Positions 31,771 through 44,200 of a DNA stretch of 64,000 nt are shown here, piece by piece. The translations under genes were made by a program, and so were the position numbers. The DNA is from Trichaptum fuscoviolaceum (lineage: Eukaryota > Basidiomycota > Agaricomycetes > Hymenochaetales > Trichaptaceae). The DNA lies in NCBI GenBank assembly GCA_910574455.1, contig CAJSYZ010000009.1:1364001-1428000 (forward strand). Reading direction: 5' to 3'. Below the pieces are notes generated by a model, which was not told where the DNA came from, did not search any database, and was given only the letters and a program-made list of their open reading frames with translations. Positions within the stretch are counted from its first letter, which is position 1, and every line of letters begins with the position of its first letter.

Positions 31771-34700
31771 ATGCCGGTAACACGGCGAAAGCCCAAACCC
31801 GTTCATTTTACTGATTTCTTCCCCCCATCCATTCGATGTACCTTCTCCGACTGTGACAGAAGGTTTAAGAATCAATCCGCAAGAACAAGACATGAATACT
31901 CAGCTCATCCATCATCATTTGCATCAGGACCTGCTGCTTATGGTTATGATTCATCACCCATTCGACCCGCACAAGTTCCAGAACCTAAAAGTATCTCGAA
32001 CTCCCCCGAACTCCGGGTTGAGGGTCAACTTGAAGATAAAATGGGCTGCGGCTCTTCAAGTTACGATTACAACATCTCTATACTTACGCAGGATATCTCG
32101 ATGCTTAGCATAGGCCGAGACGAGCTGCTTCAAGATTTAGACGGAGCTGATTCTCTGTCCCATCATTCTGTCACCGGAAGTGATGGCCGTAGCGCATCCT
32201 CCGAAGATTTGGACTCCGACATTGGAGATTATAAGGAGAGCGAGGATAACTTGAAGGTGTATCACAGATACTTGAATGGTGTGTGCCATGTTTATTGTCC
32301 CCGGTTTACTGCAGTACTCTGACACCTGACACCGTGCAGCCACGCCATGCGATGCGGCAGGAATTTCCTTAGAAAATGAAGAACCACCCGTTCCGCGAAA
32401 CGAACCTGTGTCTAATGTCTGGTTTCCCTATTCGTGCAGAGCAGATTTCGAGCTTGCAGATTTTCTGTATCGGGAAGAGCAAATGTCTGCTGGGAACATA
32501 ACAAAAATTCTCGGAATCATGAAGGCTTATCAACTGATTCAGGTGGCAGAGAATGTAAAATCTGGCGGATGTTCCGAATTGGATACGACAGAGCCTGACA
32601 ATGACTCGGATCTAGGTATAACTAGTTCGCTACTTGATGGAGACGCACAAAATTTGTACACCGTCATTGACGCTACGGAAGTCGGTGATGTGTCTTGGAA
32701 GTCCTTTAGTAACTTCTACACGGACGACAATGGCCAAAAGGCGACAAACGAGAACACCGAGTCATGGAAGAGGAAAGAATATGATGTATGGTATTGGGAT
32801 CCTCTGGAAGTGATCCGGAATTTGGTGGACAATCCGGCGTTGGAAGGCGAATTCGACTATGTCCCGTTTCGCGAGTATCAGCCGAAGGAGGACTCTGATG
32901 ACAAAGAACGAGTATTCAGAAATTACATGTCCGGAAATTTTGCTTGGGAACAGGCTGTAGGTCATGAATCATAAACTCGCAGGAAACATGCTGATTATCC
33001 TTGACCTAGAACAAGATCTACGCCGAAGATAAAGCAGTCCATGGATCTATGTTTGTTCCGGTGATCTTGGGAGCGATAAGACAACAGTCTCTGTCGGAAC
33101 TGGAAATAACAAATACTATCCGTTGTATCTCTCCATCGGGAATGTATCTAACAAGGCCCGGCGGTCACAGAAATTGAATACAGTCCAGCTTGTAGCATTT
33201 CTAGCAATACCAAAGAGTGTGTATCATACCGTAATTTTGATTAGCTCTGACACATTTTGCAGCTGAGCGGCAATACGAAAAGTCAGATGAATTCCGCCGC
33301 TTTCGACATCAAATTTTTCATTCGTCTATATCAAAAATCTTGAGTTCACTGAAGACCGCCATGTCCATAAACACTGAGTTAACCATTCTCCGGTGTCCTG
33401 ATGGTCACTTGCGTAGGTCGGTTCTCGGACTCGGCTCGTATATAGCCGATTATCCGGAACAGGTGAGTCTATGCGCAATATGCACTGGATGGTGCTGCAA
33501 GTAAGTACCGTCCTTTCCCAAAATCATATCCGAGTCTGAGGCAATGACTTACTGTGGCGGCATAGATGCACAGCACCTCACAAGGACCTAGATAATTTGG
33601 AATTTGTTTCAAATCCTCGAACAAAAGAGCTGCACGAACAATTGATAGATCAAGTAGATGGCAACAACATTAATAGAGCAACAATCCGGAAAGAGTACGG
33701 GTTCCACCAGGATATTGTGGTACGTACTTCAACTTCTTCACTGGATGCGTATTCTGCAACTTGTATGTTGTTCTGTAGCCTTTCACCATTGACTTTCCGC
33801 GCGCAGATATATGCAATCTCATATCTCCGGACCTGCTGCACCAAATCATCAAAGGCGTGTTCAAGGACCATCTTGTTGAGTGGATTTGCCAGTGCATGAC
33901 CACGACAGAGCTGGGATATTGTGGATAAAAGGCACTATTACCTTACAAGTCGTTTAATGTGAATACCATTGCTAACTTTCACGTAGAATCAGAGTTGCTG
34001 CTCCTTTTCCTGGTCTTCGCAGATTTCCTGAAGGTCGAGGCTTCAAGCAATGGACAGGTAATGATTCAAAGGCGCTTATGAAAGTATGTGGTCTTTGCAT
34101 CTCGCTCGAGGCGGTGGTTTGCTGATATCTGATGCAATCCACTTAGGTGTATCTTCCGGCTATTGTGGGCATTGTGCACGATGATATAATTCATGCATTG
34201 AGTGCATTTCTGGACTTCTGTTACCTTGTGCGTCGGTACACGATTACAGCCTCAAATCTTGATCAAATTAAAGCCTCTCTGGATCACTATCATCAATATC
34301 GGCAAATATTCATAGCAAAGGGCATCCGGGATAATTTTTCACTGCCACGACAACATGCCATGGTCCATTATCCAACAATGATCCCTCTCTTTGCTGCTCC
34401 TAGCGGATTGTGTTCGTCTATAACAGAAAATAAACACATTCACGCGGTCAAGGAGACATGGCGGCGCTCGAACAGAAATGATCCTTTGGGACAGATGATC
34501 ACAGCAAACCAACGACTCAGCAAACTTATTGCGTCGAGGGCAGACTTCAAAAGGCGTGGACTGCTGGACGATACGCTGGCTGAGGCTATGTGGAATGCCT
34601 TGCGAGACGTTTTGCGGAAAAATATGTCAGAGTCAAAGACGGATGACGCCGAGAAGGCCCCAACCCAGAGGGAGCAGATGCAACATCATGGCGTACAAAC

Positions 34701-35738
34701 AACAGGGGCAGCCGATGATACAGAGGACTTCTTCGATGACATTGTGGGCAACCAAGAGCAAATCGAAATTGCTGACCTGGAGGATTCCGGAAGTTCAGTG
34801 GATGAGCCCCAGTGTGGTGCGGTTCATAGCGTAGAATGCCAGCTTCGCTTGGGCGGCAGAAATGACCCTTTGAGCTTGATGTTAATGGCTTCGAAACAAC
34901 GTTAGTATTACTTAGTAACCCGTGCTTTTGGTGCTGCACATCTGACTTCTCTGTTGTTATACTTGCAGAGTCCAGTAAGGTGTACCCGAAACAGCTCAAC
35001 GCGCTTGCGGCGATAAAAGGCCATCCAGAGCTTCGACAGCTCCGACAGCTCATTAAAGAATACTTATTCAACAAGTACGAGAAGCGCAATTCCAACTTAA
35101 GGGGCTCCTCTGGCAGAGCCGAACCAACAGCTGAATTGGACATGAACAATGACTTCTCAATTTTCCATTCAGCCACCGCTTTCTTTGCCTACCGTGGCGA
35201 ATCGATCCCAATAGAACAAGCAATGAGGGAGGTGATCAGGTCCAATCCCTCTTGGCGCGGAAAAGCAAGACATGACGCAGTCCTTGTTCGAGTTAGCCCC
35301 CGCAAAAAGGGGTTTTCAGGAATGAGAGTTGCCCGGGTTATGCTTCTTTTTTCCTTCACCGCTAAAGGGGAGCATCAGGACTGCGCTCTCGTCCAATTGT
35401 TCAAGCGTGTTGGAGATTCACCCGACCTGAAAACAAGAATGTGGATTGTCGAGCCGGAATATGAGTTAGAGACCTCTACCGCCTGTGTTGAATGCTGTTC
35501 TGGTGTGAATGCCAGTGGCAGACGTCACTATCACCGTGACTGCAAGGCTCCGAAGCTATTGGTGATAGGTATAGGGGACATCTTTCGTTTGGCTCACCTC
35601 CTTGGGGTTCCAAAGGGTGATGAATGTCCACCGAAGTCATTGACACCTGAGAAGTCCCTGGACTTTTATGATAGATTCTATGTTAACCGATTTGCTGACA
35701 TGCACATGCACGAATCTTTGTACGAAAATAGACAGTGA
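31771..35738 (+). pseudogene. Plavaka-type DNA transposon transposase, frameshifted
   Basis: ATG 31771 opens a C2H2 zinc finger (CTFSDCDRRFKNQSARTRHE). After the first intron come WFPYSCRADFELADFLYREE, YDVWYWDPLEVIRNLVDNP and FDYVPFREY. An intron at about 32954-33007 then leads to IYAEDKAVHGSMFVPVILG. Conserved core blocks follow: SDLL-like SPDLLHQIIKG, APFPGLRRFPEGRGF, SLPRQHAMVHYPTMI, GLCSSITENKHI and, at the end, MWIVEPEYEL and FYVNRFADMH. Frame breaks occur near 33071 (one base short in the LGSDK codons) and near 33900 (between CQCMTTTEL and DIVDKR). These blocks match fungal Plavaka transposases of the CMC/CACTA-related group. The terminal repeats of the element could not be placed. Two frameshifts suggest it is inactive. 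Confidence 0.75.
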
Positions 35739-36995
35739 TAAACATAAACTTTTCATTAAGCACATACGGAGTATATTGAAACTTATGAATTGAGGATACT
35801 ACGGTACTGAAAGAAAATGATGTGAAAACAGACCTTCTTCAGTGTTGTAGATGATGGTAGCCAAATATTGCAGTCAGTGCGATGGTCGGAAATCATTCCC
35901 CGGGCGGCCGCCGGCGTCGAGTAGTACAGTAGTAGTAGTACTAGTAGTACTAGTACTAGTACAGTACTATTGGTACAAATTTTTTTACATAACACCAATC
36001 CAACTTGAAAGCCTGAGTGCTTTCAAGTTGAACACTGGCATTTGACTCGAACCAATGACTCGGACCTACTACTACTAGTAGTAGTACTACCTCAGGCCGG
36101 AAGTTCTCAACTTGAATCCGGAAAGAGCCTGAGGCATGCTTCAAGTTTCCACTCACTGGTAGCTACTAGTACATTGGCTCGAAGTTACAACTTGAAACAG
36201 TACAACAAATTCAGTGTTGAGATATAATAAAATGACAGTACTAGTTATGACCTAGTAAAAAACAAACTCTCGAGAAGCTCACATTGCCATCAGCGGACTC
36301 AAGCTTGAACTGACTCGCCGAGTCGGATCATGCCAGTGACCTACCTCAGGCCAGAAGTTCCCCATTGGCATCCGGAAAGAGGCATGCTTTCCTCTCCAAG
36401 TTAGCTATGTTTTGAACTTGAAGTTACAAATAGTACGATTAGCATAGTAGTAATACTGTATACTAGTACACATGAAGCGCTTCAGAGGAAAGCGTAGATA
36501 TGATGGAGGATGATTGAGTAGCCTCAGGCTGATAGTGGTGTATCACTGCAGTTCCCGACTTGCATAGTATGAAATATCAAAAAAAAAACTTGAATATGAG
36601 TACTTTAAACTTCAAAATGTACCACTACTGGCTGAGTAGTAGTACTGTAGTACTACGACTTCAAGTTCATGTTGAGCACCTGTCATAAAGATAAGTATAT
36701 GAATATTATTAAATATTATTTTGTCATATTCAAGAAGATTTATTGGTGGTAGTGGTTTCTAACTTGAATACTAGTACTTATAGTACAGAGCTGACTTGTA
36801 AAGAGTAGAGTCTGAAGAGAGAAGAGTAAGTGGATCACCATAGAGTAAACCATTAAATAGTAAGAGTACAAATCCTTAAACATAATATTTGTCCATGAAC
36901 GAAAAAAAACTTGTCCTTGGGCCTCAGCCAAAATGGTGTGCCGGTGACCAATGGATCGATTTGTAACCGTCAGCTAGTACACTGCCGTACTTATA
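35739..36995. repeat. Word-rich, gene-free DNA
   Basis: Long runs of AGTAGTAGTACTACTAGTACT, TTCAAGTTGAA and CCTCAGGC palindromic words occur, especially at 35915-36200, 36300-36480 and 36600-36690. No gene is supported. Confidence 0.65.
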
Positions 36996-37151
36996 TCAGT
37001 ACTGGTGTGGGATAGGGTCCAATTTGTCGAGAAGAGCAAATAGGATTCCATAATCCGTTAAATAGAATGGACCATACTCATGAAGTAGATCATTGACTGT
37101 TTTCAAGACGAGAGAGTCAATATTCTCTTCTGTCGGAACAAGGGCTTCAAG

Positions 37152-37688
37152 ATGCTCCATGTGCTCGATATCCTTGAGGAACAAGTGGGTGGACCTGTCC
37201 AGATTTTCCTCGTCTGTATCTTTGTAATCGGCATTGTCAAATCGTCCAATGCCCTGACTCGCTTCGATAATCCCTATTTGAGTCTCAAATGGGGCTGGAA
37301 AACTGGCCATATGTTAGGCGAGGTCAACAATGTTGCTGCCGTTCTCAGATCTATGCAGGTTTCCCCTGGGCACGTTGAGCACACTACGCATATTGCTTTA
37401 CAGATCCCACCGGGTTCGGTTGGTTTAGGGAATATCGGGCATAGGAACAATGCTTTGTTCGCAGAACCGGGGGATTCGGGTGCCATAATCATTGATCGGC
37501 ACAGACGTGCAGTTGGTACCATTTTAGCTTGCGGACTCATTGAAGCGAGGGGTAGGGATAATCAGAGTGAACTCGACGGTTATACTTATGGTGTCGCTCT
37601 ATGGCAAACGGTGAAAGAGCTTGAGACCTCTTTTAATCTAGGTGAAAATGAATTCAAGCTAGGCATGAATGCACTTCCGGACAATTGA
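37152..37688 (+). CDS. Trypsin-fold protease-like protein, second copy, N-terminally short
   Basis: The frame holds LKWGWKTGHMLGEVNN, IALQIPPGSVG, EPGDSGAIIIDRH (catalytic Ser region), AVGTILACG and ELDGYTYGVALWQTVKEL, in the same order as the copy at 1392-2864 (KFGWTTGHTVGVYN, GDQGDSGSLVID, DGFTYGVPIWQQL). Only 178 residues are open, from ATG 37152. The first 35, including a hydrophobic FLVCIFVIGIV, do not match the other copy and overlap a coding-like antisense frame. The Asp (SDWALI-like) and any His are absent, so this is probably a truncated, inactive copy. Confidence 0.5.
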   Translation: MLHVLDILEEQVGGPVQIFLVCIFVIGIVKSSNALTRFDNPYLSLKWGWKTGHMLGEVNNVAAVLRSMQVSPGHVEHTTHIALQIPPGSVGLGNIGHRNNALFAEPGDSGAIIIDRHRRAVGTILACGLIEARGRDNQSELDGYTYGVALWQTVKELETSFNLGENEFKLGMNALPDN

Positions 37689-39332
37689 AGTATAACGATG
37701 CTCCTCTCAACTCCTACAGTAGTAATTAGTGGAGCTCTTTTCTTATTCTCATGCAATGGTGTTGCGTATTCGTACGTTTGTTTCCTGCTCTGTGTTTGAT
37801 GGCCTTTGGCGTGCGCTTTATGTGGTAGTACATGTATGACTTGAGGAAATGGGAATGATATTGCAAGTGTGGTTTCCATCCGTGAACTTGAAGTATACTG
37901 CTAGCTAGTAGCCAGTGATAACTTGAACTTGTACTTGTTCTAGTGACATGATTCGCGACTTGGACTCGGACAGTTGGAGGATCGTCTTCCCTCGGCGGAT
38001 GGGCCCTGATTTGAAGTTTATGGGGAATTATTGCTTATTACTTCAAGATGAAGCCACTTGAACTTCAGGCTGTATAATCATGGTCTTGAATCATTGTATG
38101 CGTAACAACGTTGGAAGTTAAACTTGAAGGGGACACGGAAAGTTCAAGTTGCGGAGTCATACGACTCAGCCTCCAAGTCGGATCATGATGCATTGCCATC
38201 GTTCAAGTTGAAGCTCAGGCTGCCACTGCCAGGGGCAGTGGACTCTGACCCTCCTCAGGCTCCGGTACCGAACTACCACCATGTTCGAGTAATACTGCTA
38301 TAGTAGTGGGTTTATCATAAGATACATTTCTGCAAATACTGTGAGATATATATATTGTAGACGATGCACGAAGAGGCAGCATGAAGATGGTTTACGGCAT
38401 AAAGGAAATAGGGATAGATATGTACGAGGTCTGTACAACTTGAAGGATGGGGAACGGCGAAGAAAGAACTTGAAGGACCTCCTGAAGACTCGGAGAAACA
38501 TGAAATAGAGTGGATAGAAAAGGTGAGTAAATATGAATGCAATCCAAGGAACCACAACTCATATGTACCATCATGATGATAGGCTTCGTACTACATACTA
38601 TTTCAGTGCACGCGACATCATCTCTGCTGGTCCTGGCACTGACAAACGTCAGCCTGAGCAGCTTCGTTTTCGAACTTGTTGAAGACTACAGCCTGCCAGT
38701 GACTACTTAATTTGTCACATGTTACCCCTCATGAAGGACAGAAGGGTGTTAAAGCACTTTACCATCACATTTGAGGTCTCAAGAACTGCATAGTGATAGA
38801 AGTATGGATATCATATAAGTTTTTGAGATAATATCGAGAAAATGAGGAGGAAAAAGTGAACAAGAGCATAGATTTTAGCTCAGCCTGCTGCCACTGCACT
38901 GGCAGTGGCAGCCTTGGTGAGCGCACAGCCAAAATAGGAAGGTATCCTGTGACTGCCAGTGTCACTTCAAGTTGAGTCACCGCTTTTTACACCCACCTCA
39001 GGCTGTATTGTTGAACTTGTACTTCCTCCACCGTTTTCCTCGAGGAAGCCCAAGAAACCTACGGCGACGTGGGCGAACTACACAACCTCGCTATCGCTTG
39101 GAATTACAGGCCCAGACGAGGAACGAAATTACCTGAGCTCGAACGTTGAAAGACTCAGTGTTTAGTAGGCGATTGGAAAGTTGTCGCACCACCCCCCTCC
39201 GCGGTTCCCCGGTCACTCAAAAGAAGGCGTGCTTTAAGGCGGACAGCCGCAGACTCGGACCCAAGAGGCGAAGATAGAAAGTGTGGTGGACGAGGAGGAG
39301 TGCTAGCCTGAGTGGGCTTGAAACAGTTTGAA
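37689..39332. other. Gene-free, word-rich region
   Basis: Only short ORFs are present. Word-repeat DNA is conspicuous at 37880-37960, 38100-38290 and 38880-39010. Confidence 0.5.
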
Positions 39333-39700
39333 TGTGTCTCGATCTCTTGAAATTTCGTGAGTTCCTTCTTTCCGTTACCGATTCCGAGTCCTTGGAAATC
39401 AGGTATCACGAAGTTTTTAAATGTTTCTTCAGAGAAATGAAGACAGCTTCAAAATGACTGTGACTCGATCTCTTAAAATTTCGTGAGTTCCTTCTTTCCG
39501 TCTCCTCGGAAATCAAATATCACAAAGTCTTCACAATGCTTCTTCAGAGAAATGAAGACAGCTTCAAGATGACTGTGACTCGATCTCTTAAAATTTTGTG
39601 AGTTCTTTTTTCCGGATCAACTTCGGAAATCAGATATAACAAAGTCTCCCAATGCTTCTTCAGAGTAATGAAATCAAGAAGACGACTTCAAGATGAACTT
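39333..39700 (+). repeat. Three tandem units of about 115-130 bp
   Basis: Units begin at about 39333, 39463 and 39578. Each runs CTCGATCTCTT(G/A)AAATTT, TGTGAGTTC or CGTGAGTTCCTTC, GGAAATCA, TATCAC(A/G)AAGT, CTTCAGAG(A/T)AATGAA and CTTCAAGATGA. The third is the most divergent. No ORF spans them. Confidence 0.8.
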
Positions 39701-40609
39701 TACTTGATTTCGTACTAAAGCGGATTTATTCTCTTCCATCAGAATCAGAGCGCTGCGCAGTGTGACTCGGACTCGCAGGCGGTGGGCGGTGAGCGCTCTT
39801 TCGAATAATCCAGAAGAATGGTTCAAACAGCTTCAAGTTATAAAAGGAGGACAAAATATCTCTTTGCTAAATATCCTATGCTCGCGCGATCATTAACTGT
39901 CATGCTACTCAACATTATAACCTTTATCCTGCGCTTCATAGCAGCATTTATGTCTAATTGCGGAGTCCGAGTCGGAGGAGAAGGCGCGAGTTGGACGAAG
40001 AGGACGCGATTGACAAAGGTGATTCAAGCCGTTTACTATCTCAGTACAGAATGAAAGCTGACCCTTTGTTTCCTACAGTATACGATAGACTCGGAGAATT
40101 CTGACGCTACTAGTGGCAGCGTCGGTTGTTATGAGAGGTGTGAGGTTCGTTCAAAAAATGCTAGGGTATGTATAACTTCCTGCCTCAGCACTGTTTATTC
40201 ACTTACAAGTAGTCTACCATCTTCCAGTCTCTCTCTATGATTCAGGGCTTGACTTTTCAAAATTTCCACAACAACTTAAATCGACACAGGCATGACTCAG
40301 GCTAGTACTACTCTAGTAGTAGTCACGGTAGTAGCGGTGCTCCTTCAAGTGCAAATTGTTTTCTCGCTTCCACCAGAACAAACATTTTACTTTACTATGA
40401 AAGATTAGAAATATCATATTGCTGGCATGTGTTTATCAGATATAATATGTATTCAAGTTGGTAAGTGCAATGATACACAGCATCAAAGTTGAGTGATGAC
40501 ATCCAATTTGGAGAACTTCCGTTTCGAAACTGATGCACTTATGTTGCACTTACCATTGCACTTGAACTGCCCACTGGCATGCCGGTGCTTAAACCTCACT
40601 TAATCCTGG
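39701..40609. other. Gene-free region
   Basis: Short ORFs only, with no exon structure I could support. Confidence 0.45.
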
Positions 40610-40797
40610 CTTGCCGCCTGATGTACAATTCCCCTCCTTTTGCACTGATTTTATCCTGAAACGCCGTGTTTTAAGGCCATCAGGCAGCCAGACAACCCTT
40701 CAGGCAGGCGTGGCAGCGCTTCGACCCATTTAAGAAAGCTTCAGGGCGCGCCAGGACCCGCCAGTCGCCGTAAGCAAAAGGAAGTTTCCCTGATGGA
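40610..40797 (+). repeat. Dispersed non-coding repeat, copy B
   Basis: Compact form of the repeat at 7312-7680: it has the same left end (CTTGCC(A/G)CCTGATGTACA), middle (CAGGCAGCCAG) and right end (CAGTCGCCGTAAGCAAAAGG then TTTCCCTGATG), without the extra 150 bases of copy A. Confidence 0.75.
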
Positions 40798-41244
40798 TGC
40801 CGATTAGGCGACAAGGCAAGCCTCAGAAAGTACTACTTCGTCAGACCGCGTAAGATGGAGACACATTCATAGCAAACGCTCGGAAGCTACATGACTTTGT
40901 CCATAATTCCGGACTATATACCAGTTGTTAACTTCATTCCAATGTTTTCACGACTGGCTTGCGAATGTTTAGCTGAAATGTAAACGCGGTTTCATCGGCA
41001 ACAAAATCGAGTTCGAAACGATGAAGTTTTGCTTATCCCCTTTAATTTGTGTCAAATTGGAGGTGTATGACGGTAAAGCACGTATCATTCCGAGACATCA
41101 CTTCCGGTCAGTTTAATGTACACATGCGACAAACAAATGGCAGTCAAGATGAAGAAGTTACATCTGACTGCAGCTCTCACACAGTATACCCATTAGAAAA
41201 GCGGGCCTTTCTCAACGCTAATCCAGCTATCCCGCTTCGTGGGT
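40798..41244. other. Region downstream of the alpha-mannosidase
   Basis: No gene is seen. It should contain the 3' UTR of the minus-strand alpha-mannosidase. Confidence 0.5.
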
Positions 41245-44200
41245 CTAAAACATTGCAATGAATATCGACGTTCGCTTTCGAAGAGAATGACGAAGCACGT
41301 ACACTTGATCTTGCAAATCATCAGGAATTCCATCGTACCCAAGAACAAACTTCACTGTCTTGACCTCGAATCCACGGAAGTTCAATTTGACTTCGACATC
41401 ACCCCCTTCTCCGTCCCTCCGAATGAGGCTAAGTTCCTTCATATCATCTTCCAGAAGATTCGATTCGTACGCTTTCGCGACATTAAAGACGCCGTTAACG
41501 CTCAAAATCGCCTGTGCGTGCCCGCCAAATGCCTCGTATATACGCAAGACAATAGTTGAGGGCTTGTCAGGTGTTTCGTCGGTATCGTCGCTGAAGGAAT
41601 CGTCATCCCCACGCTTGACTGTCTCAATAATTACGTTTGGTGCTCCACGAATACTGAAAGGCGCTTTAGAGAAAGTCGAGGAGACAGCGGCAGACAAGGC
41701 GGAATCCGGAACAAAACGTACTGGTAAAAAGTGGTCAGTCTTGTTCGTCCTTTACTGCACAATAAAAATAGTGGACTCTACATACAGTGCAACGGGGAGT
41801 TGAATAAATACGCTGCTTGAGGTACGTCCGATTGCAAGAAGTGACCCGCGTGAGGGAGCACGGCCCATGAAAACTCGTGCACACCTGACATACTGTTAGT
41901 ATGACAATCTAATGTAACGAAAACGTAAATCACACTCGCCTTGGTCTTGCTCTGCGTCGGGAGCGGTAGCCGCTCGGAGAAGGGAGATGCGAAGAACATT
42001 ACCGGTGCAGGAGAAACCATACTTCGACTCCGAAAGGATCGCAACTCCGTAACCGAACTCACTGAGGTCTGCGTACTTCATTCGTGAAAAAAAATGTTAA
42101 AAGAATGTAGATCCGGTACATTTAACGAAGCAAGACTCACTTTAAGACCACAAACTTCGAATTTCGCGGCATCCCATGTCGTGTTTTTGTGTGTCGGACG
42201 CTGAACGTACCCGAATTGTGTTTCGTAGATTGCACTGTCGTTGTGAATGTCGAGGGGAAGTTCAACTGTGGAACAATAGCTATAGTGCACACTTCATATT
42301 CTGAGAAAAATAAGACATACACTTTAAGAACTTGTGCCTCTCGCGCCAGTCGACCACAGCATCAAAGCGGAAGCTAGGACGAGAATTTGCAGCAACCGAA
42401 GCTAGAAATCATAGGTAAATTCCTTCAGATTTGAACGTAGTATCAGATATTCACCAGGAATGGCGTCCAGAGATATCTAAATCAGAGTTCAACTTTCAGT
42501 CGCGAATTCAGAGACATTGTAGAATACTGTCAACATACCGTAACTCTTACAACACTGTTTCCGAGTTTCACCTCAGCGCTGACGGAGGCGCGCAATGGGC
42601 CCTTCGCGACGACCTGCACGTTTGAGAACTGCAAAGGTTGCCGTGACTCCAAATGGTGGATTTCGACATCTGCATTTTATGTTTATATGATGTGGACAGG
42701 TCTATGGCATGAACGTACCCCATGCGTCCCAGTAGTTCGGCCTGTCATCAAAGACTACCATACCACCCGTTTCACCGTTGTAGATCAGTTCTCGACTAAG
42801 CATCAGATTAAAGAACATAATTAGATACACCCTTACGAGCTTGAGGTGAAAACAATGGATATAAACGCACCCAAGTTGGTTATCAATAAGGCTTGTGATA
42901 CGTCCTTTGCTAATCGTCAACTGGACAGCCGAGTTACGGAGGATGAAATCTCCAGACTGGGTGGTCAGCACTGAGGCGGCTTTGCAGTCCGCGTAGAGAC
43001 CGCGCATCTGCGATAGACCCAGACCAGATCCGGCCTCCATCAAGGCATACCCGTGAGCACCATCCTCGGAGGCTTGTACGACCTTCGACCTGAGTTTAGA
43101 GCCACCTGAACCACTGAGAGGGATCTTGACCACGTCAAGGCGAGGGAACATCGTTGTATTAAATGCAACAACTGAACCAGGAGAAGAAATAGTGAACGGC
43201 TCGTTCGATGAGAAGGCAATAGATGACTGGAGCAAGGAACCCAATGCGTCCTCAAGCAGCTCTTTGCCATCTTCCTTGATCTTAGCATAGATCTCCTCGG
43301 CGTCGTCATACACCATGCCAATTGATGAGCCAGGGAGGACATCATGGAACTGGCAGAGCAGAAGGCGTTCCCAGTTGTCGTCAATTCGCTGTTTAGGATA
43401 CGTATATTCTTTGTTGAGTTGTAAGACCGACGCGAGAGTCGCTACCAGCTCGACATCTCGAAGGAGGATCTCGGACTTCCTGTTCCCTTTCTTGATAGAA
43501 CCATGAGAGGTATATGTCCCTCGGTGAAATTCGAGATAAAGTTCCCCGTGCCATGCAGGGAGGTTCTTGCCGACTGACGACGACTTTTCAATATCCTTGA
43601 AGAAATCATCCACCGATCGTCCCATGTCAACGACAGGAAGCTCCCGAGAATGGTTTGCTGCTGCTCGAATGCGTCGCAACTGGATCAAAGCATATTAGAT
43701 GGTAACACTATTAGGCAACCGATAACATACATTTTCCAACATTTTGTTGAGAGGTCCTCCGCCGCCATCACCGTTTCCGAACACAAGCAGTGCAGAGCTG
43801 TGCGATTCCAGATTCTGTAAAAATTAAGTTTCGTACTCTCCCACGAATCTTTAGAAAAACGTACTTTATGGTTCGTCACGCCTTTGCGGATATCTCCAAC
43901 AGTCGCTTGTGCAGTGTAGGTATCTACCCAAGTTGTAAATAGAATGCAAATATAACAGTCAAATAATCCGACATACCAACAGGAGTCATATGGCAAATAA
44001 CCTGTGTGCCATCAATCCCAACCCAGTTGAACGTGCTGTGGGGGAATACGTTGCTACAGAGGTAATAAGTAAGAGAGTTTGAGCCTCGGGCTATGTGCCC
44101 TCACATATTATTCCTGCGAAGCCCAGTTAGTACAATTTCTTTGGAAAAAATATTCAATCAAATTACCATGACAACTTTTGAGTGAAGAAATACTTCATCC

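Noticed and set aside
39333..39700. CRISPR-like array
   Set aside because: Only three long, adjacent, diverging units with no spacers, in a eukaryotic genome.
43315..43630. Short ORFs overlapping the alpha-mannosidase
   Set aside because: Frame shadows of a conserved GH38 exon.
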